A stretch of 9,581 nt of DNA from JAIBBG01 sp031417525 (GTDB taxonomy: Bacteria; Bacteroidota; Bacteroidia; Flavobacteriales_D; Sanyastnellaceae), in NCBI GenBank assembly GCA_031417525.1, contig JANOVT010000004.1, positions 1-9,581 on the forward strand. The letters are read 5' to 3'. How positions within the stretch are numbered: position 1 is the first letter of the stretch; the number at the start of each line of letters is the position of its first letter. Below, one piece after another: positions 1-5,290 of the stretch. The notes under the pieces were generated by a model, which saw only the letters and a list, made by a program, of their open reading frames with translations, ran no database searches and was not told where the DNA came from. A program made the translations under genes and the position numbers.

Positions 1-53
1 AGCGTGGAAAAGAAGCAACCCACCCCCCAACTTAATCACAGCAGCTTGATTAC

Positions 54-61
54 TATATTTG
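54..61 (+). promoter_or_regulatory. Candidate Bacteroidota -7 promoter element
   Basis: TATATTTG matches the Bacteroidota sigma-A -7 consensus TAnnTTTG exactly. It would give a leader of about 110 bases before the DUF2520 gene. No TTG -33 element is seen at the usual 19-21 base distance, so this is only a partial promoter match. The rest of positions 1-176 shows no coding signal. Confidence 0.3.
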
Positions 62-153
62 ACACTCGCAAATCCACGTCATAAAAAGGGAAAAAAACTT
101 GGCCGAATTTCCAAGATTGGTTTAGTCGGACAATAATGAAATGATTTCACAAA

Positions 154-175
154 AGGCGCTCTAACTTTGGCGCCT
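154..175 (+). promoter_or_regulatory. Small hairpin abutting a start codon
   Basis: AGGCGC at 154-159 is the reverse complement of GCGCCT at 170-175, leaving a 10-base loop. The stem ends one base before the ATG at 177, in the place where a ribosome binding site would be. No T-run follows on the plus strand, so it is not a plus-strand terminator. It may limit translation of the gene after it, but a 6-bp match could also be chance. Confidence 0.3.
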
Positions 176-176
176 G

Positions 177-935
177 ATGAAAATTGGAATCGTAGGAAAT
201 GGAAACGCTGCCTGGCATTTATGTAAAATGCTTCAAGAAAAAGGGCACGAGATTATGGAGATTTATTCCCGTAACGGGGAAGTTCTCAGTTCGGCACCTG
301 ACGCCAGCTATATTTCCGATCCCGCTTTATTTTCCTCTGATTGTGAACTGATTTTTATAGCCGTCAGCGACAATTCCATCCAGGAAGTTTCCTCCAAAAT
401 CAACAAAATCTTTTTCGTCGTTCATATTTCCGGCAATACACCGATGGAGGTGTTAAGTCAAAATGAGCGAGGTGTTGTGTGGCCTGTTCAATCGCTGATC
501 AAGGAAAAAGAAATCAATTATGCAGAGACTCCTTTTCTGATTGAAGCTTCGGATCTTATTTCAGAGAAAAAACTTTTTGATCTTTTTCTTCTCATTTCGG
601 AAAGAACATATACCGCAGATTCATCCAAACGCGCTGTGGTTCATCTTGCCGCTGTATTCGCAAACAATTTCGTCAATCATCTATATAATATGGCCGATGA
701 GATTTTGCTAAAATCTGACCTGTCATTCAATCTTCTTATGCCGATGATTCAAAGCCATACCGAGAAGCTGAAATTGTTATCTCCGCATGACGCGCAAACA
801 GGTCCGGCAAAACGCGATGATGTGAGTACTATTGCAAATCACCTTCAGTTCTTGGAAGATCAGCCAGAAAAAAAATTGATGTACCTTCAATTGACAAACA
901 GCATTCTTGAAAAATTTCATGGAAAAAAACTATAA
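177..935 (+). CDS. Rossmann-like / DUF2520 NAD(P)-binding protein
   Basis: A 252-residue protein with an N-terminal Rossmann fold followed by a DUF2520 C-terminal domain. The dinucleotide-binding loop is visible at residues 4-14 (GIVGNGNAAWH, a GxGxxA pattern). The strand FIAVSDNSI at about 60-68 and VVHISGN at about 81-87 are typical of ProC/ketopantoate-reductase-like folds. The helical C-terminal domain carries AAVFANNFVNHL at about 158-169 and the DUF2520 hallmark AQTGPAKRDD at about 206-215. The family resembles pyrroline-5-carboxylate and 6-phosphogluconate dehydrogenases, but its substrate is not known to me, so only a predicted NADP-dependent oxidoreductase can be claimed. The ATG at 177 sits right at the start of the first beta strand, so the start is secure. 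No Shine-Dalgarno is visible. Its 3' end overlaps the next gene by 17 bases, a pairing I recall from other Bacteroidota genomes. Confidence 0.88.
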   Translation: MKIGIVGNGNAAWHLCKMLQEKGHEIMEIYSRNGEVLSSAPDASYISDPALFSSDCELIFIAVSDNSIQEVSSKINKIFFVVHISGNTPMEVLSQNERGVVWPVQSLIKEKEINYAETPFLIEASDLISEKKLFDLFLLISERTYTADSSKRAVVHLAAVFANNFVNHLYNMADEILLKSDLSFNLLMPMIQSHTEKLKLLSPHDAQTGPAKRDDVSTIANHLQFLEDQPEKKLMYLQLTNSILEKFHGKKL

Positions 936-1443
936 AGAAAAACTACACGACATCAGCACATTTTGTTTTGATGTGGATGGCGTGTTTACCAATAACATTG
1001 TTTTACTTGCGGATAATGGCGAACAATTACGCACAGCGAATGTCCGTGATGGTTACGCCGTTCAACTCGCTGTAAAAAAGGGTTTGCGTATCGCAATAAT
1101 TAGTGGAGGAAAAAGCGAAGCTGTTCGGAAACGATTCGAAGGTCTGGGTGTGACGGAAATTTACCTGGGCTCTTCTCATAAGATCGAAGTATTTCGTTTG
1201 TTCATGGAAAAGCATGGTCTTGCCCCTGAGAACATTTGTTATGTCGGCGATGACATTCCCGACTATGGTATTATGTCGAATGTCGGATTAGCGTGTTGTC
1301 CGGCGGATGCAGTGCCGGAGATCAAATCCGCAGCACATTACATTTCACCAAAGAATGGCGGCGAAGGAGTTGTGCGTGATATTTTGGAGCAGGCTCTTAA
1401 AGTAAAAGGGTTGTGGATGGATGCGGAGAGTATGATCTGGTAG
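919..1443 (+). CDS. kdsC: KdsC-like HAD phosphatase (3-deoxy-D-manno-octulosonate 8-phosphate phosphatase)
   Basis: A 174-residue HAD-superfamily phosphatase of the KdsC subfamily. KdsC removes phosphate from Kdo 8-phosphate in the cytoplasm, the step before CMP-Kdo formation for lipopolysaccharide. HAD motif I is FDVDGVFTN at 17-25, with nucleophile D18 and acid/base D20. VRDGYAV at 42-48 is the subfamily signature. Motif II is ISGGKS at 61-66, where many KdsC have a TGR-type sequence. The motif III lysine is probably K88 (SSHKIEVF), and motif IV is GDDIPD at 110-115. NGGEGVVRDIL at 146-156 matches the conserved tail. Length fits the cap-less, tetrameric KdsC type. I chose the ATG at 919. 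An in-frame TTG at 907 would add four residues but has no support. The 17-base overlap with the upstream gene suggests translational coupling. The Kdo-8-P substrate is inferred from the subfamily. Confidence 0.88.
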   Translation: MEKNYKEKLHDISTFCFDVDGVFTNNIVLLADNGEQLRTANVRDGYAVQLAVKKGLRIAIISGGKSEAVRKRFEGLGVTEIYLGSSHKIEVFRLFMEKHGLAPENICYVGDDIPDYGIMSNVGLACCPADAVPEIKSAAHYISPKNGGEGVVRDILEQALKVKGLWMDAESMIW

Positions 1444-1453
1444 GGGCTTCGCA

Positions 1454-1523
1454 GAGGAAGGAGATCAGAGGTCAGAGGTCAGAGATCAGAGGACAGAGGA
1501 CAGAGGACAGAGGACAGAAGTGA
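1454..1523. repeat. 7-bp tandem repeat array, consensus GAGGWCA
   Basis: Eight uninterrupted 7-base units run from 1461 to 1516: GAGATCA, GAGGTCA twice, GAGATCA, then GAGGACA four times. Degenerate units flank them on both sides (GAGGAAG at 1454-1460 and GAAGTGA at 1517-1523), so the period extends over about 70 bases. The units form blocks of like sequence (T-type first, A-type after), as expected from local duplication by slippage. The array begins 10 bases after the kdsC stop and ends about 58 bases before the next start codon, so it lies in the intergenic spacer or 5' leader of the secreted-protein gene. Confidence 0.9.
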
Positions 1524-1581
1524 GAATTTGAATCGAGAAGTACTTCAACAATAGATGATAATGTAAAAGCGTTCAGTGAAT

Positions 1582-2442
1582 ATGAAGATTTTTTTTGTAA
1601 CGGTGATTCTATTTTCATTTCGTATTTCGTCGGGGCTTTCTCTGGAAGAAACGGAAAATGCAATTGCTGCATTTCACTCGAAGGTGGCGGCATGCAGTTC
1701 GAATATAGAAGGTGATTCCATTTGTGATGAGATGCGCAATTTGTTTATCTCATCATTTGACAATCCGCTTGTCTTTGATTATCCATTCGAAAAATTTCAG
1801 TTCTGCAAACTCACATCGAAGGATCATCACATTCGATTGTTCAACTGGAATTTGCCCTACCCCGATGGAACGCACAAGTATTTTTGTTTTGTATTGGTCT
1901 GGGATGAAAAGGATAAAAATTTCACCTGGACTGAATTGAAAGACAATCAACGTGAAGTCGAAAAAATCGAAAACAAATACCTCACTCCGGAAAAATGGTT
2001 GGGAGCTTTATATTATGAAATAATCCCGATGGTCAAAAAGGGTCGCGGCGATACTTACACATTGCTTGGTTGGGATGGCAAAGACAAAATGACCAACAGG
2101 AAACTCATCGATGCAATTACTATAACCGGCAGCAAACTCCGATTCGGAGCAGGAATTTATCTTACAGATGACGGCACACGCAAACGAATGATACTGGAAT
2201 ACAGTGACGAGGTAAGTGCCTCAGTGAAATATCACCCGAAAAAAAATGCCATTGTGATGGATCACCTCTCACCAAAAAATCCTTTGATGACCGGCATCTA
2301 CGCCGACTATGGACCTGATGGCAGTTATGATCTGTTGCTTTTGAAAAAAGGCAAATGGCAATTTATAGAAGACATCAATATCTCGGAGTTTGTGAATGGG
2401 AATGATAGGCCATTCATCGATCCACGCAAAAGACGAAACTGA
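1582..2442 (+). CDS. Secreted conserved protein of unknown function
   Basis: A 286-residue protein that I cannot assign to a named family. Residues 1-20 form a signal peptide: M-K-I, then a hydrophobic core FFVTVILFSF, then a polar end ISSGLS before LEETE. Export is to the periplasm or outside. There is no lipobox cysteine at a suitable place. Two cysteine pairs may form disulfides (C38/C48 and C75/C102). The most conserved-looking part is the C-terminal half: YYEIIPM at 144-150, YTLLGWDGKDKMTNRKLID at 159-177, a ILEYSDEVSAS strand at 204-214, MDHLSP at 226-231 and YADYGPDGSYD at 240-250, ending in a KGKWQFIEDI strand. I recall similar LLGWDG...RK proteins as conserved secreted hypotheticals of Bacteroidota. 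I chose ATG 1582 over the in-frame GTG at 1576 because it starts the signal peptide cleanly. It is convergent with the Smr-type gene, 76 bp away. Confidence 0.85.
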   Translation: MKIFFVTVILFSFRISSGLSLEETENAIAAFHSKVAACSSNIEGDSICDEMRNLFISSFDNPLVFDYPFEKFQFCKLTSKDHHIRLFNWNLPYPDGTHKYFCFVLVWDEKDKNFTWTELKDNQREVEKIENKYLTPEKWLGALYYEIIPMVKKGRGDTYTLLGWDGKDKMTNRKLIDAITITGSKLRFGAGIYLTDDGTRKRMILEYSDEVSASVKYHPKKNAIVMDHLSPKNPLMTGIYADYGPDGSYDLLLLKKGKWQFIEDINISEFVNGNDRPFIDPRKRRN

Positions 2443-2518
2443 GTTTTCGGATATCAATAATTACTTGAGTCTGGAAATGATTTGAGATGGTGGAAGCCTG
2501 CATTTCGCCCGATTGAAT

Positions 2519-3112
2519 CTAGTTTCTGCGAATTCGAACCTCCGTCGCACCATACCCATAATGGCTATACGGCGCATCCATAAATTCACAATTGGGATAG
2601 TAATCGTGGAGCATTTTTCGAATTTCCGCGCGAAGAATTCCTTGTCCAATGCCGTGTATATAAACGACCCGAGAAATTTTCTTGTTTTCAGCAATCCGTA
2701 ATGTTCTTTCGAAATGTTCCAATTGAACAGCGATGATTTCACTGTTCGACATGTTGTTATGCGTATCAAGTAATTCATGGATGTGCAGATCCACTTCCAT
2801 CGCTTCGCCTTTGCGCTGAACATTGTTCGCGTCTTTGTTCTTATAAAGTAGTTTGAATTGTTCGTTGGCCTTTTTCGCAACGTTCTGGTCGAGATTTCTT
2901 TCCACAACATCCATGATGTCCGGTTGTGTTTTTGCATAACGATCATACTCCTTGTTCCAGTTTCCGACCGGCACTAATTCTTCAGCAGCATGTTCGTAAG
3001 AAAATCCATCCTTGTCTTCAACCATCACCCAACCAGTACGAGGAAAACTGATCACCGTGCCTTCACCATGATCATTCAGAAATTTGACCCGTTCTCCAAT
3101 TTTCAATTCCAT
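2519..3112 (-). CDS. Short DUF2027 / Smr-domain protein
   Basis: A 197-residue protein. Residues 1-50 form a small beta-rich N-terminal part (MELKIGERVKFLNDHGEGTV, VEDKDGF, VPVGN) like the start of Bacteroidota DUF2027 proteins. A polar, probably helical linker covers about 51-104. A C-terminal Smr (MutS2-type) domain covers about 105-197. Smr motifs are clear: VDLHIHEL at 107-114 (LDLHG-type), HGIGQGILR at 153-161 (HGxGxGxLR) and YGYGATEVRIR at 185-195. Smr domains in MutS2 and other proteins act as nicking endonucleases or on RNA, including stalled ribosomes. The role of the stand-alone Bacteroidota type is not known to me. DUF2027/Smr proteins I recall are clearly longer (over 300 residues), so this copy seems to lack the middle domain. 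The start at 3112 lies just after an excellent -7 element, implying a nearly leaderless message. Confidence 0.85.
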   Translation of the reverse strand: MELKIGERVKFLNDHGEGTVISFPRTGWVMVEDKDGFSYEHAAEELVPVGNWNKEYDRYAKTQPDIMDVVERNLDQNVAKKANEQFKLLYKNKDANNVQRKGEAMEVDLHIHELLDTHNNMSNSEIIAVQLEHFERTLRIAENKKISRVVYIHGIGQGILRAEIRKMLHDYYPNCEFMDAPYSHYGYGATEVRIRRN

Positions 3113-3116
3113 GATG

Positions 3117-3124
3117 CAAAGATA
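3117..3124 (-). promoter_or_regulatory. Bacteroidota -7 promoter element of the Smr-type gene
   Basis: On the minus strand this reads TATCTTTG, an exact match to TAnnTTTG, followed by CATC and the ATG at 3112. Transcription starting about 7 bases downstream would put the 5' end at or within a base or two of the start codon, so the message may be leaderless. A TTG -33 element is not visible. Instead the upstream side has GAAC motifs at short spacing. Confidence 0.5.
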
Positions 3125-3145
3125 CGTTCACGTTCGTTCGTTGTG

Positions 3146-3302
3146 GTTCTCGCAGATTTACGCAGATTGAAAACCGGATTTGCGCAGATTTTTTTTGTTT
3201 GCTGAAAAGCACGAAGTAGCAATTTCTAATCCTATGGTCATCGGATTCACTGAATTCTCATTAAATCTGTGAAAATCCGGCTTTCAATCTGCGAAAATCT
3301 GT
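3146..3302. repeat. Imperfect 40-bp inverted repeat with CGCAGATT units
   Basis: Arm 3152-3191 and the reverse complement of arm 3263-3302 agree at 35 of 40 positions by my alignment. The arms are separated by 71 bases. The left arm region contains CGCAGATT three times (3151, 3161, 3183), and the right arm has AATCTGCG or AATCTGTG forms at matching places. A shared core is GATTGAAARCCGGATTT. It fills most of the 231-bp gap between the acyl-CoA dehydrogenase stop and the Smr-type start. No protein is encoded. The structure could be a MITE-like or REP-like mobile remnant, or two head-to-head insertions of a dispersed repeat. Confidence 0.85.
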
Positions 3303-3322
3303 TTACCACTATGTGGCGTGAA

Positions 3323-3341
3323 CCAAAAGTTCCAAAGGAAC
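3323..3341 (-). terminator. Likely intrinsic terminator of the acyl-CoA dehydrogenase gene
   Basis: On the minus strand, GTTCC (3341-3337), a TTT loop and GGAAC (3333-3329) form a 5-bp hairpin. TTTTGG follows. It begins two bases after the TAG stop of the acyl-CoA dehydrogenase gene, as expected for its terminator. The stem and the T-run are both short, so it may be weak. Confidence 0.45.
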
Positions 3342-3343
3342 AT

Positions 3344-4483
3344 CTATCGCAGGATTTCCCTCGCGATCACAATCTTCTGAATCTCGCTCGTGCCCTCGCC
3401 TATCGTGCAAAGTTTGGAGTCGCGATAAAATTTCTCCACCGGGAAATCTTTTGTGTAACCATAACCGCCGAAAATCTGAACAGCTTCTGTTGATACCCTT
3501 ACTGAAACTTCCGATGCGTAATACTTGGCCATCGCAGCTTCTTTGGTCATCTTCATTTTGTTGTTCTTGAGATAAGCCGATTGGTACAACAGCATTTCAG
3601 CTGCTTCTATTTCTGAAGCCATGTCGGCCAACTTGAATGCAATTGCCTGAAAATTGGAGATCGGTTGTCCGAACTGTTCGCGCTCTTTTGAATATTTTAC
3701 TGCTGCTTCCATCGCCCCTTTGGCAATTCCAAGCGCCAATGTGCCGATTGAAATTCTTCCACCGTCAAGTATTTTCATGGCCTGCTGAAAACCGTAACCT
3801 ATTTCACCAACAACCTGACTCTTGTGAACGCGACAATTATCAAAAATCATTTCGGCCGTTTCCGAAGCACGCATGCCCAGTTTGTTCTCTTTTTTGCCAC
3901 CGCTGAAACCTGGTGTGCCACGCTCAACAACAAAAGAGGTAATTCCTTTTGAATCCAGCAAATCGCCGGTACGGGCAAGAACTACAGCTACATCACCGCT
4001 GATGCCATGTGTGATCCAGTTTTTTGTTCCGTTGATTACCCAATAGTCGCCATCCTGAACGGCGGTGCACTTCATACGCATCGCGTCGCTGCCGGTGTTG
4101 GCCTCTGTAAGTCCCCATGCTCCGATCCATTCACCTGAAGCAAGTTTGGGCAAGTATTTTAGCTTCTGCTCTTCGTTACAAAATTCGAGGATGTGATTGG
4201 TGCAAAGCGAATTGTGTGCTGCGGTCGAAAGTCCTATAGACCCACACACTTTAGAGATTTCTTCAATCACAGAGATGTATTCGAAATATCCTAGTCCTGC
4301 ACCTCCATATTCTTCAGGCACGAGCACGCCCATCATTCCAAGTTCGCCCATTTTGCGAAACAATTCTCTTGGAAATGTTTGCGCTTCGTCCCACTCCATC
4401 ACATGTGGACGAATTTCTTTTTCTGCAAAATCACGCACCATTTGCGCGATCATTTTCTGATTTTCGGATTGTTCAAAGTTCAT
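3344..4483 (-). CDS. Acyl-CoA dehydrogenase (short-chain type)
   Basis: A 379-residue FAD-dependent acyl-CoA dehydrogenase, full length for the short/medium-chain family. It oxidises acyl-CoA to trans-2-enoyl-CoA in the cytoplasm and passes electrons to electron-transfer flavoprotein. The N-terminal helical domain spans about 1-115. The FAD/substrate loop GAWGLTEANTGSDA lies at 121-134 and NWITHG at 155-160. LGMRASETAEMIFDNCRV lies at 202-219, and the C-terminal domain has REQFGQPISNFQAIAFKLADM at 268-288. The catalytic glutamate is E363 in IGEGTSEIQ, the SCAD/MCAD position. FGGYGYTKDFPVEKFYRDSK precedes it. Start ATG 4483 gives the usual MNFEQSENQK beginning. The frame stays open to 4564, but that stretch encodes repeat-derived sequence and is rejected. 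The substrate (butyryl-CoA or a branched-chain acyl-CoA) cannot be told from sequence alone. A hairpin just after the stop may terminate it. Confidence 0.93.
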   Translation of the reverse strand: MNFEQSENQKMIAQMVRDFAEKEIRPHVMEWDEAQTFPRELFRKMGELGMMGVLVPEEYGGAGLGYFEYISVIEEISKVCGSIGLSTAAHNSLCTNHILEFCNEEQKLKYLPKLASGEWIGAWGLTEANTGSDAMRMKCTAVQDGDYWVINGTKNWITHGISGDVAVVLARTGDLLDSKGITSFVVERGTPGFSGGKKENKLGMRASETAEMIFDNCRVHKSQVVGEIGYGFQQAMKILDGGRISIGTLALGIAKGAMEAAVKYSKEREQFGQPISNFQAIAFKLADMASEIEAAEMLLYQSAYLKNNKMKMTKEAAMAKYYASEVSVRVSTEAVQIFGGYGYTKDFPVEKFYRDSKLCTIGEGTSEIQKIVIAREILR

Positions 4484-4498
4484 TGCTTTGTCTATAAA

Positions 4499-4545
4499 GT
4501 TCTCGCAGGTTATCACTGATCTGGGCAAAATCCGGCAGATTTGTT
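4499..4545. repeat. Degenerate copy of the CGCAGATT repeat upstream of acyl-CoA dehydrogenase
   Basis: GTTCTCGCAG at 4499-4508 is identical to 3146-3155 in the inverted repeat. Similar sequence follows in the same order: a CACTGATCT block, AAAATCCGG at 4527-4535, and GCAGATTTG at 4535-4543. It lies 16 bases upstream of the start codon at 4483 and has the same orientation relative to the gene as the copy upstream of the Smr-type gene. A second relic in inverse orientation, with AAATCTGTAAAATCT, is at about 4593-4607. Confidence 0.55.
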
Positions 4546-4560
4546 GAATTCCGCCATAAA

Positions 4561-4579
4561 ACACAAATCATTTTTGTGT
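4561..4579. repeat. 7-bp perfect hairpin ACACAAA / TTTGTGT
   Basis: ACACAAA (4561-4567) and TTTGTGT (4573-4579) form a perfect 7-bp stem with a 5-base loop. Read on the minus strand the stem ends in TTTGTGT and TTTATGG follows, so it could serve as a second, weak terminator downstream of apt. It lies between the two CGCAGATT relics of this gap and may instead be part of the same element. Confidence 0.4.
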
Positions 4580-4620
4580 GCATGAAATTGCGAAATCTGT
4601 AAAATCTAAGGGAATTAGCT

Positions 4621-4644
4621 CGAAAAATAATCCGTTTCCGGATC
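4621..4644 (-). terminator. Intrinsic terminator of apt
   Basis: On the minus strand, ATCCG (4643-4639), a GAAA tetraloop (4638-4635) and CGGAT (4634-4630) form a 5-bp hairpin, or 6 bp with one G-T pair. TATTTTTCG follows. It starts five bases after the apt stop codon. The stable GNRA loop and the T-tract make this the clearest terminator in the window. It separates apt from the acyl-CoA dehydrogenase gene. Confidence 0.75.
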
Positions 4645-4648
4645 TGTT

Positions 4649-5182
4649 TTAAAAACGTGCGAATGTAAGAATGTGTTTACTGTATTGTGCAAGGGCATCT
4701 TCACCTTTTAAAAATGAAAGTTCTATGAGGAAAGAAAATCCTGCTACTTCACCCTGTGCCAGCTGAATGAGTTTCGCGGCTGCGGACGCCGTGCCACCCG
4801 TTGCAAGCACGTCGTCGTGAATCAGAATACGTTGACCGGCAGCCACAGAATCGATGTGCATTTCAATCACATTTTGGCCATACTCCAGGTCGTAGTTGAT
4901 GGTGTAGCGCTTACGTGGAAGTTTATCCTTTTTGCGAATAAGAATGAATGGCACGCCCAATCGCAGAGCCAATGGCATTCCAAATAAAAATCCGCGACTT
5001 TCCAAACCTGCAACTCCTTCAATGTTTTGATCACGGTAGTGATCTGCCAATTCATCCAGAATTCTGTTGGACAATACAGGGTCCTGAAAAATGGGTGTAA
5101 TGTCTTTATAAACAATTCCTGGTTTTGGAAAATCGTGCACGTCCACAATGGCCGATTTGATGCTTTCGCTTAAAGTTTTCAT
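4649..5182 (-). CDS. apt: Adenine phosphoribosyltransferase
   Basis: A 177-residue cytoplasmic enzyme of purine salvage that converts adenine and PRPP to AMP and pyrophosphate. The N-terminal family motif DFPKPGIVYKDITPI is at residues 17-31. GLESRGFLFG at about 58-67 matches the adenine-binding/flexible region. KLPRKRYTINYDLEYG at about 86-101 matches the APRT loop. The PRPP-binding signature ILIHDDVLATGGTA lies near 118-131. Length fits bacterial Apt. I chose ATG 5182 because it gives the normal beginning MKTLSESIKSAI. The open frame reaches 5275, but those residues have no family match and cover a repeat relic. The gene stands alone: 108 bp from the upstream HhH gene and with its own terminator downstream. 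Confidence 0.95.
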   Translation of the reverse strand: MKTLSESIKSAIVDVHDFPKPGIVYKDITPIFQDPVLSNRILDELADHYRDQNIEGVAGLESRGFLFGMPLALRLGVPFILIRKKDKLPRKRYTINYDLEYGQNVIEMHIDSVAAGQRILIHDDVLATGGTASAAAKLIQLAQGEVAGFSFLIELSFLKGEDALAQYSKHILTFARF

Positions 5183-5220
5183 AGAGGCGCAATCTAAAAC
5201 CGAATTTGGTTGAACTGTTT

Positions 5221-5261
5221 TTTCTCGCTGAATACCCAGACTGAATCTCCGAATTCGCAGA
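5221..5261. repeat. Degenerate copy of the CGCAGATT repeat upstream of apt
   Basis: TTTCTCGCTGAATACCCAGA at 5221-5240, then CTGAATCTCCGAATTCGCAG at 5241-5260, aligns end to end with 3148-3188 of the inverted repeat, allowing two single-base gaps. I estimate roughly 70 percent identity. It lies 38 bases upstream of the apt start in the same orientation as the other two copies. The similarity is weaker here, and relatedness is an inference from order and position. Confidence 0.4.
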
Positions 5262-5290
5262 ATAATGCAGTCCATTGCACAACCATTCTT

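Noticed and set aside
1454..1523. Short regular repeats as a possible CRISPR array
   Set aside because: The units are 7 bases long, contiguous and without spacers, so this is a simple tandem repeat.
1472..1693. Minus-strand frame reading through the heptamer repeat
   Set aside because: It overlaps the signal-peptide start of the secreted-protein gene, and its C-terminal repeats (PLSSVLCPLISDL) are just translated tandem repeat.
2427..2455. Possible terminator between the convergent secreted-protein and Smr-type genes
   Set aside because: CGAAAC and GTTTTCG pair only with a bulge, the stem includes the stop codon region, and no T-run follows.
2461..2946. 161-codon open frame on the minus strand
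   Set aside because: It overlaps the Smr-type gene in another frame on the same strand, its protein is rich in R, T and I without any motif, and the Smr frame has clear family motifs.
4484..4564. N-terminal extension of the acyl-CoA dehydrogenase (27 residues)
   Set aside because: The extra residues come from the CGCAGATT-type repeat and have no match to the family start; MNFEQSENQK is the usual beginning.
5183..5275. N-terminal extension of Apt (31 residues)
   Set aside because: Apt proteins are about 170-180 residues long, and the extension overlaps a repeat relic. ATG 5182 gives the family length.
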